From positions 8,740,001 to 8,804,000 of the forward strand of contig NW_024464918.1 in NCBI RefSeq assembly GCF_017591425.1: 64,000 bases of DNA, read 5' to 3'. A program made the position numbers and the translations under genes. This DNA is from Ochotona curzoniae (taxonomy: Eukaryota; Chordata; Mammalia; Lagomorpha; Ochotonidae). Position 1 is the first letter of the stretch. The number at the start of each line of letters is the position of its first letter. The notes below the pieces were generated by a model. That model was given only the letters and a program-made list of their open reading frames with translations, was not told the origin of the DNA and ran no database searches. Shown in pieces: positions 50,171-61,930 of this stretch.

Positions 50171-50544
50171 GCACATAGAAATTGGATCTGAGAATTCCAA
50201 GTAGTGGTTAATGTATTGTCTCAAGAAAGGAATATTAAACATTAAATCAAATGACTATTGAAATTTGAAATTCTGTTTCATGAACCTGCACTGTCTGAAA
50301 ATATACACAGAAGGAAGATCTCTTAAGTTAATACTCCTGTACAGACTTAAGTCTGGTCTGCAGAACATATGAAAACAGAAACATTTTACTTTTTTCATGC
50401 TTTTTTTTTTTTTTACAAATCCAATGCTTTATATTCCGACAAATGCAAACTTAGGGCATATTTTTACTATGTTGAGTATAAAATTATGAAACCTAGGTAT
50501 TCATTTCAGACAATGATTTCAATCTGAGATGTTGAGTGCAACAT

Positions 50545-50862
50545 TAAAAATGATTCATTTTTATTTGAAAGGCAAAGTTTCAGAAAGAAGGAAGAGAGAT
50601 TAAGAAAGAGGGAGAGAGAGAGACCATCTGGCTGTTCACTCTCCAAAGGCCAAAATGGACAGAGCTGGGTGGTCCAAAGTCAGGAACCGTACATGTCATC
50701 AAGGCCTCCCTTGTGAGTGCAGCAGCCTAAGGACATGGGCCCTCTTCCACTGCTTTCCCACGGGCAGGTGGGTGAACTGGCAGTAAAGCAGCTGCACCCA
50801 TGTATAATGCTGCTGTTACGGTTGGAGACATCGCTTACTGCACTGCACTGCCAACCCCAAGC
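50545..50862 (-). mobile_element. C-type SINE, minus strand, old
   Basis: 'gattcatttttatttgaaaggcaaagtttcagaaagaagg', GA-rich stretch, 'ctgttcactctccaaaggccaaaatgg', 'gggccctcttccactgctttccca' to 'gcactgccaacccc'. Confidence 0.8.
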
Positions 50863-51703
50863 CTAACACTTTTATAACAGGAATCATGAAAATTTCTTCT
50901 TTTGAAATGTACAAGGGAAATTAGTAAATAACATCATCTATTCTAAAAGTTAAGGGATATGTATGAGAGCAGATAAAGATGAAAACCCATTCAAGCATAG
51001 AGGCTCAAAATAAGGCAAGAGGCTCAATGGCAGAAGGAGGAATTCAGGCTATAGAAAAAAAAAGGATTGAGAGGGAATTTCGATGAATAAATTATTTGTG
51101 TTAATTTGAAGTCAGATCTTCAAATTAATGGAAAACTTGCATTCTTATTTTCACGGTAAAAAATAAACTCCTGTCATCTATAATTACTGTCTCTGTACAC
51201 CATGTGCATGTGTGAGAGAATGTAGGTAACACCGAGAAAAAATGTCACAACTAATGGAAGAAAAAATGATTATTAGTGGAAATTCTGCAATACTATGTCA
51301 AGACCATCGCTCAAAATAGCTTCAGGTGGACAGGGAAGACGTCAGTTGCCAGTGGTTTAACTGTTGCTGACAGAAATCCCCTAGGGCAAGGCAAGAGAAG
51401 AGCAGAGGAAAGAGCTAGAAGAGTTCTGGACAAATGCACCAGCCGTCTTCCAACACGCAAGCTGCCCAGGTGGATTCAATACCTCACCAAACACCATCTT
51501 CTTGGAGCTGGGATAGCAGCAGTTCTCATGGGTTCACTCACCAAGGAAGGATTCTCAAAGAATCCCTACAGAGGAATCTGCACCAAGTGAAGCTCTCCCA
51601 GCCTGACAGCATTGTTCTTTCATAGCTCTTCAGTTGTGACTTAAGTCAAAACTCTTTAAGTACCACACCCATAAATTCCTCTTGCTTGCAATATGAAAAT
51701 ATT
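50863..51703. other. Single-copy DNA, no gene seen
   Basis: A 104-codon plus-strand open frame (51276-51590) and an overlapping frame occur in a slightly GC-richer patch. No known domain, tail or splice context is visible, so I do not call a gene. Confidence 0.35.
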
Positions 51704-51723
51704 GGGACACTTTTTTTTTTTTT

Positions 51724-52045
51724 AAAGATTTATTTTTATTATTTTTTCATTGGAAAGGCAGATATACAGAGAGGAGAGACAGAGAGGAAGATCTTCCGTC
51801 CGATGATTCACTCCCCAAGTGAGCGCAACGGGCCGATACTATGCCGATCCGAAGCCAGGAGCCTCTTCCGGGTCTCCCACGCGGGTGCAGGCTCCCAAAG
51901 GTTTGGGCCGTCCTCGACTGCTTTCCCAGGCCACAGGCAGGGAGCTGGAAGGGAAGCGGGGCTGCCGGGATTAGAACCGGCGCCCATATGGGATCCCGGG
52001 CGTGCTAGGCGAGGACTTAACCACTTGCGCCACCGCTCCAGGCCC
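51724..52045 (-). mobile_element. Young full-length C-type SINE (pika-like form), minus strand
   Basis: The least diverged copy in the window: 'cattggaaaggcagatatacagagaggagagacagagaggaag', 'ccgtccgatgattcactcccc', 'gtcctcgactgctttcccaggccac', reversed B box 'ggattagaacc' (51968-51978), CpG-rich 5' end. The flanks gggacac plus a T-run (51704-51723 and 52046-52065) are a perfect duplication of about 20 bases. Because the duplication ends in T, the junction with the tail is fixed only to within the T-run. Confidence 0.95.
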
Positions 52046-52065
52046 GGGACACTTTTTTTTTTTTT

Positions 52066-53184
52066 AATGCTGCTGTCAAAATGCTGAATAAATTTCGACT
52101 GTTATTTGATACAGGGTTTCCTGATAGGTTAGGTTGAGCCACGCATGGGAAATCCCAGCATTCAAAATTTCATTATAACAAACAGCTCCTCCATGTCCTT
52201 GGGCTGATAATGATGGGTTTTGAAACCATGAGTTCTCTGTTTCTCTATGATAACTTCCTAATTACAAAGAGAGTTCATCCAATGGAGTGATAAAGTCTTT
52301 CATTTTGTATAGAAAAAAGTGGTTTTTTTTACATAAAATGTTTTATGTGTGTCAGAAACTTGGAAATAACCTTCACTGAAACTTATTTCACTAAAACCAT
52401 ACTCACTAAAATTAAAATTTCCCTGGAAGTATGAACATGTGGGTCAATGAGTAGATACCAAGTAAGGGAAGAATAAAACATTGAAATTTATGGGGACATG
52501 AAAGACAGAGAGGCTTACAGACGATGAGAAAGGCAGACAGAGATTTCATTCAAATATATTAGTATTCCAGGTTCATATTGAAGTCGTTTTAGAAGATAAA
52601 TTCACCCACATTGTTGAAAAAATGTGCCAAGGAGTTCTTTAAGTGATGAACAAAAAGGTAACACAATGAGAAAAATTTATTCAGGATCATTTTTCTTCAC
52701 AATGGCACTTTCCCAGTGAATAAAAATGTCTGACATCACTTTTTGTAAAGATAAATTATTTCTATTTTCTTTCTTTCTTTCTTTCTTTTTGGAACACATG
52801 AGGGCAAAAGGAGGCAGTGGCAGAATCATGTATGTAGTGGAGTCCGCAAAGTAAGTGGCCTTAAAATGGCCCCAAACTCCAGCAGCACGGCAGGTAGCTA
52901 CGCAACCTTACCAAACCACTTCCGGTCTTGAAAGCTCAGCAGTCTCCATGAATGCATGTTGAAACACAGCAGTGTGCACCAAGGTTATTTTACAGGCTAG
53001 GTGTACTGCTTTACAAAAGGAAAAATAAATTGAAGAACTGATTACAAAGCTGAGATTTTTTTTCTACTTTCTACTTTGAGAAGGAAAGAAGAATATGCAT
53101 ATTTTCCAGGTTTTTTAATAGACTTGTATGCCAATACAACAATTTTTGAATAATCCCATTTTTTTTAGTCACACTTACTGGTTC
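52066..53184. other. Single-copy DNA, no gene seen
   Basis: Contains a (TTTC)n tract (52762-52787). The 52.80-52.99 kb part is GC-richer with several CpGs and no recognised family. Confidence 0.4.
52762..52787. repeat. (TTTC)n microsatellite
   Basis: About six TTTC units. Confidence 0.9.
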
Positions 53185-53197
53185 TGTGCCTCAATTT

Positions 53198-53498
53198 TTT
53201 TTTTAATTGCAAAGTCAGATATACAGAGAGGAGGGGAGATAGAGAGGAAGATCTTCTGTCAGCTAATTCACTCCCCAAGTGAACACAACAGCCAGTGTTG
53301 TGCTGATCCGAAGCCAGGAGCCAGGAGCTTCCTCCAGGTCTCCCACACAGGTGCAGTGTCCCAAGGCTTTGGGATGTCCTTGACTGCTTTCCCAGGCCAC
53401 AAGCAGGGAGCTGGATGGGAAGTGGAGCTGCCGGAATTAGAACCAGCACCCACATGGGATCCCAGCGAGTTCAAGCCAAGGACTTGAGCTGCTAATCA
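53198..53498 (-). mobile_element. C-type SINE, 5'-truncated, perfect target-site duplication, minus strand
   Basis: 'attgcaaagtcagatatacagagaggaggggagatagagaggaag' to 'caagccaaggacttgagctgctaatca'. The last ~15 bases of the normal 5' end are missing. The flanks 'tgtgcctcaattt' (53185-53197 and 53499-53511) are identical. Confidence 0.93.
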
Positions 53499-53799
53499 TG
53501 TGCCTCAATTTGTGTCTCATACCTTTAATAGGTATTTTCCACAGACGTTAAAGTACCTGAAAAACCATCGCTTTTATTGCTTCACTAATTAAAAAATAAC
53601 TTTAGTTGTTTTCCATGATTGTAAAATTGTGAAATGTTTAGTATTGTTTTCAGTGACTTTGACATTCTGACTCTAACTTTCCAGGCAAACTGCTAGCTCT
53701 GCAGAATTGCATGTACCCATGGTTCTAACACATTTCCTTAGTTTGCAATGGATCCAAACTCACAAAACCTTTATGCTCAAAAACCAGTTCATGTATCCT

Positions 53800-54045
53800 C
53801 CCCTTTCACAAGTTTTCCCTAGACCATGTTCTTAAGGACAACCTCTGTAGTCATCCAAATGGTCCAGTACCACTTCAACAGTACCATTTCATTCAAGAAA
53901 GCTATCTTGAGCTGTGTCTGAATTCATTTTTCTTACGTTGTATAAGTTAAGAGACCCATTCAAGCATGCCTTACTCATATTTTTGTGTAAAGTGTCTAAA
54001 ATAATTTCTAACACCTGGTAGGCACTCAGAAAACTGATTTTGAGA
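53800..54045 (+). mobile_element. L2 3' end, plus strand
   Basis: 'acccattcaagcatgccttactcatatttttgtgtaaagtgtctaaaataatttctaacacctggtaggcactcag' follows the L2 3' end (ccttgagggcaggg...cagtgcctggcacatagtaggcactcaataaa). Confidence 0.5.
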
Positions 54046-54143
54046 AAATGATAACCTTCAATATAATATCAAAGCACTGCCATGCTGTTCTGCCTGAAGC
54101 ACCATTTCCATATATGGAAGGGAGAGAGCTACTAAGAATGTTG

Positions 54144-54145
<2 letters not shown>

Positions 54146-54184
<39 letters not shown>
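54146..54184. repeat. (CA)n microsatellite
   Basis: Uninterrupted CA tract of 39 bases. Confidence 0.96.
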
Positions 54185-54186
<2 letters not shown>

Positions 54187-54189
54187 CAT

Positions 54190-55299
54190 TGATCTGCCTG
54201 AAGGCAGGCATCTACAGGCTCACTTGCCTGCAGGTACTGAGTCTAAGTCAATCAAATGATGCCAGTTCCTCCAAACACCAAAACCATATTTCTGCACTTC
54301 TTGTCAGCCAGAGATTCGGGACAATCACAGGTTATTTGAGTATAGAAAGATGGTTTATTTCCACTGGGAAAACAAGAATACAACCTGTATTTTATAACCT
54401 GTTCCTGTATTTAACAGAGTGCTATTGATGAAAGTATCCTCAAATGTACTGCTGCATTTGGAAGATGAAGTTATTTTTCTTGTAAGAGTAAACATGTGTC
54501 TCACTTAATAAATCTTCGCACACAAAACAGCGTGGTTTTTTTCTGAAAGAAAAAACGGATTTGAACTGTTTTTAAAACTGAAGGTCTTTCAGAGCTTGTG
54601 CCACAGTGAAGAAGAATGCAAAGATTGTTCCAAGTCAAGAGAAGGGGAAGAAACGAATCCACCAACCTAATGGAAAAATGTTGCGAACAAGCATAACACT
54701 AATGCTGGAGTGTTGCATTCTGGAAGACCAACTATAGTTTATTTCAAATCTCATAATTTCATATAAAGACATATATATGTAGATACATAATAATTTCTAA
54801 TTTATAAATAGAAAAATTGAAAATATAGTCATATATGTATATAGACTTCTTGTAAGTTGTAAGCTTTCCACAAATCAGAAACAGGCATAGATTCCTGACA
54901 ATTACGAGTGTCAAAGGTTTTAGTTAATGACGATCCTGCAGATGAGGAAGATAAACCATATCTGTTTTAGGAACCCTACACATCTAAGAGGAACAGTCCA
55001 TCTGCCGATTGAGCCCAATGTTTGAGTCTAAAAGATGAGCCATTGTAAGCAGCTAGGCTGTGGAGGCCTCCTGCATTTCAAATAAGCCATCCTGAGAAAG
55101 GTTTCCAAGAGAACTGATTCCTAACCAATTTCATGTCAGAGGGAACAGAGGCAAGAGCCCCTTTGTGAGTCACCTGTGGAGAAACTCGTGGGATGGTTGC
55201 CACTAGAGGGAACAACCTGCAGTGAGGCTGCTGTTTATTCTCCACCCTGCTCAGTGGCCTCTGGCTGTAAAGACTTCTGTTCCCATTCCAGACAGGGTT
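54190..55299. other. Single-copy DNA, no gene seen
   Basis: AT-rich, nothing recognised. Confidence 0.4.
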
Positions 55300-55440
55300 T
55301 CGAACCTTTGGGATTTGCAATTCCTTTTGCCTGGAAAGGGGTTTCCTCTACACAATATAGGGTCCTGGTCACCTGGACTTCTGTGAAAACTCCACTTCCT
55401 CTATTCACTTCCCTGAATACCCTTTCCAGAAAACACCTAC
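55300..55440 (+). mobile_element. L2 fragment, plus strand
   Basis: 'cctttgggatttgcaattccttttgcctggaaaggggtttcc...ttctgtgaaaactccacttcctctattcacttccctgaatacc' follows the L2 'gcctttgcacatgctgttccctctgcctggaatgc...cttccctgac' region. Confidence 0.5.
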
Positions 55441-55460
55441 TCACTTTCATTCCTTATTTG

Positions 55461-55794
55461 TTTTTTTTTTAAGATTTATTAATTTTTATTGCAAAGTCAG
55501 ATACACAGAGACGAAGGGAGATAGAGAGGAAGATCTTCTGTCTGATGATTCACTCCTCAAGTGACTGCAACAGCTGGTGCTAAGCTGATCCGAAGCCAGG
55601 ACCCAGGAGCTTCCTCCAGGTCTCCCACACAGGTGCAGCGTCCCAAGGCTTTGGGATGTCCTTGACTGCTTTCCCAGGCCACAAGCAGGGAGCTGGATGG
55701 GAAGTGGAGCTGCCGGGATTAGAACTGGCACCCATATGGGATCCTGGCACATTCAAGGTGAGGACTTTAGCTGCTAGGCCATCGTGCCGGCCCC
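55461..55794 (-). mobile_element. C-type SINE (pika-like form), minus strand
   Basis: T-run, 'aagatttattaatttttattgcaaagtcagatacacagag', 'gtctgatgattcactcctcaagtgac', 'cttgactgctttcccaggccacaagcagggagctggatggg', 5' end 'catcgtgccggcccc'. Full length. No clear target-site duplication seen. Confidence 0.93.
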
Positions 55795-56075
55795 TATATT
55801 AATTTCTTTGATGTAACTTATACTTTGCTTCATCTTACACATTTTTCTGATTTAACTAATTTTGCTTATTTCCTACTGTGGAAAGATAGGTATTTTACAT
55901 ATTAAGATTGTGGTCTTACTTGTTCATCACTCCTTCCTAGCATGGAGCAGAGTAAGAATGGAGATATTTACTTGTTTAAAGTACAGAGGAACTACTGCTC
56001 CTTGGATCCCAGGTTGCTAGTTCCCTCCATTGGAACCAATGCGTATTTATTTTGCTATGTGATGCACATAAAAAC

Positions 56076-56102
56076 TCTTTCTCTCCCTCTCTCTCTCTCC
56101 CT

Positions 56103-56141
<39 letters not shown>

Positions 56142-56142
56142 C
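56076..56142. repeat. Compound (CT)n-(CA)n microsatellite
   Basis: CT/CCCT units to about 56116 followed directly by an uninterrupted CA tract. Confidence 0.95.
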
Positions 56143-57426
56143 TGTGATAGAAAAACATGTTGACATGCTAAGATTTTTGTGTATTTTCATGTGTTGTTCT
56201 CAGTGAATACGGAACATCCAAGGCCCTGGGGAAGGTCTCCACAGATCACAGAAAAGAAGTAATGCTAATTAGTAACCTGATATTTATAGAAACCTGAAGC
56301 TAAGAGAATAAAAACAAACAGATTTGGAGTAAAACCCTGTAGGTGAATGTGCTGTGAGACTCAACATAACTCACATTTTAGAAAGAATCATTTAAACAGA
56401 GGTGAAAGAAACTTAATCCGATGTTGAAAAAGTGACTCTGACAAAATGAAGGGAAAATTGTACATACAAAATGCAAAAAGGACTTGGATTTCTGTCTCCA
56501 CTATGACATTCAGACAAACAGCGTGTCCCAAAGCCCTCTGAAACATGTGCAGGCTCTTTGAACAGCAGAACAGACTAAGGTATAAGGCTATGCCAAGCAG
56601 AGAATACCAGAAATAGATGTGATTGGTTGCTCTCAGCCACACACTAACACAGGAAAGCAGCAACAGACACATGGAAAAGACATCTACACCTGCAGGAGCC
56701 TCCGAGTTAGGAGAATGAGTGCCAGCATGTGGAGGTCATGTGATAAATCTGGATGACCCTGTGGACATCCGTGTGATCATCAGTGTCCTGGACAGCAGCA
56801 CACACTGCTAGGTTGCCACTTGCACTGCTGTGTATAGCTAAACTCAGACACGGAGGAGAATAAAAAACTTCCCCTTGAATTTTTAAACACTTATCTGAGT
56901 GCATATTTGTCCTATCAAAACAGGTAGCTCCACTTCAGCCAGAGGAGTGCAAAATTTATGGATAAATTCGCTCACAGATAATAATTAGAAAGTCACTGAG
57001 AATAGCCCCAAGCCGAGTGCTGGTAGGGATTACTTCTTGAAGAAAGTGAACTGTGTGAGAATCATCTACACAGATTTACACAACCTGACGGTAACCTTCC
57101 CTGAATGAAGTTCAAGGTTACTAAAACCAGAGCAGAAATCTGTCATGTACAGTGGTAAAAAGAAAGAGATGAAACCCCAAAATGGCAACCTTCAAGAAGA
57201 GGGAACCCAATCAGAGCTTAAATTCCCACTAAATAATTAACTGATCCCTGGGGTGCAAAACTAAGAAATATTCCAGAAATCACTGGAAAGAAGAAAGCTA
57301 GAAGGCTAACAAATCTAAGCAGAAATTTTCACTTACCAGGGAGAAGACAAAGCTCACAACATATTTAGTTGGGAAGAGAGGATATGCATACTGGACTTCA
57401 CTTAAAATCACAGAAGCACATCCTAC
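56143..57426. other. Single-copy or very old repeat DNA, no gene seen
   Basis: Purine-rich plus strand. It could be the far 5' part of the decayed L1 that follows, but I see no firm match. Confidence 0.3.
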
Positions 57427-57427
57427 C

Positions 57428-57720
57428 TTTTTTTTTTTTTAAGAGAGAGAGAGAGAATGAACATGAGAATAATGAATCTTATAACCACTGGCTCACATCC
57501 CCAAAATCTTCACCTGGTAGGTCATTTCCAGGCCTAAGCTAGGATACAGGCGCTCCATAGCGGTCTCCCACTTGGCGGACAGACACTTGGAGTCATCTTC
57601 TCTCTGCAGCAATGCAGGGTGCATTAGCAGGGATCTGCATGAGAAGCAGATCAGAGGGACCTGTACCAACACTTTGGTGTAAGAGGATGGCATTGTAAAT
57701 CCACTGGGTCACAAGACTTG
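57428..57720 (-). mobile_element. C-type SINE, minus strand, old
   Basis: T-run and GA tract, 'aaccactggctcacatcccc', 'ttctctctgcagcaatgcagggtgcattagcagggatctg' and 'atggcattgtaaatccactgggtcac' are in reversed C SINE order. Confidence 0.7.
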
Positions 57721-58391
57721 AAACAGAATTAGGCACTTCAAAAACAAAGTCACATGTTATTTTTTTGCAAAAGAAATACGTCAGATATACTGTTCACCAT
57801 AACATGATGAAACAGACATGACTGTAAGATATTAAAGTCCAGAAATATTGAAAGATATATTGAAAGTGACCACAGAACAATGCAACACATAGATTCATCA
57901 GAGAATCACAGCTATCATAAGCAAATCAGCATGGATAGCAGATTTTCAAATGAAAGAAATAGCACAAAGAAACACTGGTAGAAATAAACTAAACATTGAC
58001 CTCATTAGAAGCTTTAACATTCCCGAACCACAATATAAATAAAAAATAAATTGGATAGGTTTGATTCAGTAAGGATGCAATAGGATGAACAAACTTACCA
58101 AATACTCTTAGTTAACATGAATACACATTACATGAACATACCTTAAGACCAACAAGTGCAGAAAACAAAAAGCTCTTTTGAAAATAACATGCAACATCAT
58201 ACACATTTATATTCCTGGAAGCCAACATCAATAAATACCAAGTTAAAACACTACCACAATAGAATGCAGAAATCAAGGCCAATAATGCATGTAAGAATTA
58301 TTTCTAAATTTGAAAATCAATTACAACTTAAACAGTCGGGTATCCAAAGTATGGTAACAGAGTATCCTGAATAAAATTAAAATGCAGACTG

Positions 58392-58678
58392 TATGGCACA
58401 GTGGATTCAATGTTCATGTTCAACGCTGACATCTAATCTGAGTGGCAGTTCAATCCATGTTTCAATACACACAGAAAACAATGCAATAGACATGACTCAG
58501 TAGCCTATGTGAGAGACTTGGATGGAATTCCAGCTCCTTTGCTTTGGCAGAGCTCAGCCTTTGCCATTAGGAACATCTGGGGAGTAAACCAGCAGATGAT
58601 GCAAACAAAATCTGTTTCTTTCTCCCTCTTTCTTGTTGTAACTCCCATGTTCCAAACAAATATATATATATTTTAAAA
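58392..58678 (+). mobile_element. C-type SINE inside the L1 remnant, plus strand
   Basis: 'gtatggcacagtggattcaatgttcatgttcaacgctgacatc', 'ggcagagctcagcctttgccattaggaacatctggggagtaaaccagcagatg', A/T-rich tail. Diverged. Confidence 0.7.
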
Positions 58679-59704
58679 ATAAGACAATTAAGGGAAAAAG
58701 TAACAAAATTCATGGGATTTAAGTAAAGTGCTATCTAAGACATTTTAATCTTACAATTGTTATAATTCATGAGAAAATGTGTTAACATATATTAAGATTA
58801 CTTCCAGTTTAATAAAAGGTTAGGTTAAAACATATTAAGAGGACAGTGAAATTCATGAGCAGAAAACAAAGGTGAAAAAATGATCCCGACCAAATGTTAG
58901 TTCTTTGAAAACTATTTCAATTTATATTCTGCTTACCAGACTGCTCAAGAAGAAAGTATACAAAATGCAACGACAATAAAAGGCAGAAACTATAAGGGAT
59001 TGTAAATATCTAAAACTCATGAAAAGGAATACCTAATCCCCAACTTTATGCTGAGGAATTAGACAATTATGATGAAATGCGCTTTGAGCACTACACTTTA
59101 TAAAAGCTGACATCAAAAAATACAGAGCCAAGAGCAATTCATAATATATAATAAAGACATTATTTTCCCATAAAGACAACTCCAACTCTATGTATTTTCT
59201 TTGTGAACTTACCAAACACATCCACTAGAAAACCTAACAATCTTATATATATATAAAAAACTATTGGATGAGGCTATCATACCTAGAGACAAAAAAGGTA
59301 TACACATCATGTATAAAGAAAATTAGATATCAAAATCACTCATGAACAAAGACATAACCACCTCCCAAAAATTACCAAATTGGATCTATTAATATACATA
59401 AAATAATACCCACCAGAGTGCATCCCAGGAATACAACTTTGTTTAACAATGAAAAATAATATATAAATGTATCATTCTAATAGAGTCCAAGATAAAAACA
59501 TTCCAGCTAAATTAAAAACAAAGCAAAGCTGTTTACTCTTACAATTTCTAGTCTTCATTGAGCTCCTTATTCAAGTAAGAAAGTTAAAAATGAATGACCG
59601 ATCTAAGAACAGGAAATATTAGCCTGTGTTATTCATATAAAATGTAATAACTTCTATAGAACAAACTAAGGAATTGTGTATACAAAGAAGTAGACCTAGT
59701 GATC

Positions 59705-59965
59705 AGTAAGGAGGGTTAAAGCCTTAGCCTGCAGTGCCTGCATTCCATATGGGTGCTGGTATGATTCCCATTTGCTCCACTTCGGATCCAGGTCCCTGCC
59801 AATGCAGGGAAAGTAGTACAAGATGGCTCACGAGTCTGAGCCACTGTGCCCACATGGGAGACCAAAAAGAAGTTCCTGGCTCCTGGTTTCTGCATGACCC
59901 TATACCAGTTGTTGCAGTTATTTGGGAGAATAAACCAAAGGCGAGAAGACCTCCCACTAGGCCAC
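59705..59965 (+). mobile_element. C-type SINE inside the L1 remnant, plus strand
   Basis: 'gcctgcattccatatgggtgctggtatgattcccatttgctccacttcggatcc', 'gcccacatgggagacca', 'agaagttcctggctcctgg', 'gttgcagttatttgggagaataaacc'. It lacks a normal A tail. Confidence 0.75.
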
Positions 59966-60874
59966 CATCAGTTACTCCAGCCTCTTGCATGGATACTGAT
60001 GCCAAAGCACAGTATGAAGTTATATTAATTAAAACAGCAAAGTATTGACATAAAAAATGACATAGTGGAAACCAATAAAGGATCTGAAAAAAGATTCACT
60101 CATTTACAGTAAACTCAGAATATCCACTGTAGAACCTACCCTCAGTATAGCCTGCTAAATATACACTGGAGAAATGACAGGTTCTTGATTGAAGAGTGCT
60201 GCAAAACTGGACTTACCTACATGAAAGAATGAAATTAGATCATGCCTGTCGCCATATACAAGAGACAACTCAGAATAAATTAAAGAGCAAAACGGAAACT
60301 CAGGCAGCAACAAGAATGTAAGAAGAAGAAAACAGCGAAAATACTTCAGGTAATTGGCATAAGTGATGATTGTTTTTTGGAAAACACTGCAAAAGCAATA
60401 AAACTAAAAGTAGACTGAGGGGATTATATTAAATAAAGCAGTTTCTGCAAAGCAAAGGAAACAATCAACAGAATGGACAACCAAGACAATGGGGAAAAAT
60501 ATTTGCAAGCTATTTATTTGATAAAGGATTACTATCTAGAATATGTAAGGAACAAAATATGAATGCTTACCATATAAAACACTCAGTCAGCTAAGAAATG
60601 GACAAAGTGAATAGATTATCCTTAAAGAATGCAAGTGATGAAAATATATTGAAAAAGTGTTTAATGCTAGTTAACACCAGGCAAATGCAAATCAGATACC
60701 AGATGAGATAAAACTTTATGTGGTCAGCATGGCTAATGGCAAAAAGGAGCAAATGCTGGAGATAACATGGAGAAAAATCAGTCTGAACACGCTGTTGGTA
60801 GAAAGGTGAAGTGGTATTGCTACTAGAGAAAAGAGGGTGGAAATTGATGAAAAAGCCAGAATACGGTGAAAGAC

Positions 60875-61128
60875 ACAGTGAGAGACTCTGCATTCTGCAG
60901 TGATGACAAGCTGCATGTGACACCACACCCCATACTGGAGCCCTGGGTTCACATCCTAGATGTTTTTTTTTTTCATTTTTACTGTTGGCCAGCCAGTTTG
61001 CATTCTGGAAGGCAGTCATGATGGGTCAAATGACAGGACCCTTGTCACCTCTCAGATAGATCTGAATTTCTTTCCAGTACTTTAAATTTGGCCCAGGTTA
61101 GTTCCACCTATTGCAAATAAATAAAGTT
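60875..61128 (+). mobile_element. Old C-type SINE inside the L1 remnant, plus strand
   Basis: 'gctgcatgtgacaccacaccccatactggagccctgggttcacatcc' and a tail 'cctattgcaaataaataaag' with a diverged middle. It separates L1 ORF2 from the next L1 segment. Confidence 0.55.
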
Positions 61129-61312
61129 TTCATAAAAACATAAGGACTCAACCGTATAATCCACTAAACCAATTATTGGGTATACACCCCTATTAGATGA
61201 AATCATTTGATTAAAGAGCTACCTGTGACATCATATTTATTATAGAACTATTCAAAATAGCCATGATATAAAATATACTCCAATGTCCATTAAGGGGTGA
61301 GTTGATATAGAA

Positions 61313-61314
<2 letters not shown>

Positions 61315-61345
<31 letters not shown>
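61315..61345. repeat. (GT)n microsatellite
   Basis: Uninterrupted GT tract at the L1 'gaatg' position. Confidence 0.95.
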
Positions 61346-61348
<3 letters not shown>

Positions 61349-61377
61349 AGTAGCACTTTTAAAACATCAAAAACTTA

Positions 61378-61563
61378 GGGAACTTACTCGTACTGCCCTA
61401 ATTGAGTTCTGGGATATTATGCAATGGTCCCTCTGTCTTTCCTACCACCAACAGTAATCACTGTGCAGTGTCTGGGAAAGTTGTTTACTGTAGCTCTTGA
61501 ACCTTTTCACCCTAATTAACTATGTAAAGATTGTAAAAATATAATAGAAAAGAAAAAATAAAT
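61378..61563 (+). mobile_element. 186-bp retroposed insertion with perfect 17-bp target-site duplication
   Basis: The flanks 'aaaacatcaaaaactta' at 61361-61377 and 61564-61580 are identical. The insert ends in an A-rich tail (about 61534-61563) preceded by 'ctaattaactatgtaaagattgtaaaaatataat'. It is not a C SINE. It most resembles a 5'-truncated 3' end of a lagomorph L1 subfamily different from the one at 1-302. That naming is tentative. Confidence 0.85.
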
Positions 61564-61930
61564 AAAACATCAAAAACTTAAGTCCATCATTTACAAGAAG
61601 CTGAAAGGACTAATAGGCATATGTAACATAAAAGAAGCCAGACAGAGAAAAGGAAACACTTAAATATTCTCCCCAACATTTGGAAATGAGAAAAAAAACA
61701 GGGGTTTTACAATATAGTGGAATAAACACAGTTCAAAATACATTCTTAAAGATCTTAGCAAGTCTGAGAGAAGAAATCAAATATTTTAAGTAAGAGGCAA
61801 TAGTGAAGAGGAGGGAATGTCAACTACTGAGATGTGAACACACACAATACTTATTTACTAAAGTTTCACATTGTACCCCATAAATAAGTGCAAATGTTAA
61901 GCATCCAATTAATGATCTTTTCAAGGTAGC

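Larger units (their letters stand above)
57740..61930 (+). mobile_element. Decayed LINE-1 (ORF2 remnants and 3' UTR), broken by later insertions
   Basis: Recognisable L1 ORF2 order on the plus strand: 'gttagttctttgaaaac' (about 58897), 'gagtgcatcccaggaatacaactttgtttaacaatg' (about 59418), 'gaagttatattaattaaaacagc' (about 60018), 'ctgcaaagcaaaggaaacaatcaacagaatgga' (about 60445), 'ttattgggtatacacccctattagatgaaatca' (about 61174) and 'attcaaaatagccatgatataaaatatactccaatgtccat' (about 61251). A 3' UTR match follows, 'cacattgtaccccataaataagtgc' (about 61867). Stops and indels are dense, so no protein can be made. Four later insertions interrupt it and are listed separately. The left edge is approximate. 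Confidence 0.75.

Noticed and set aside
51276..51590. 104-codon plus-strand open frame with a basic stretch
   Set aside because: A second frame is also open over part of it, and there is no known domain, tail or target duplication. Probably local composition.
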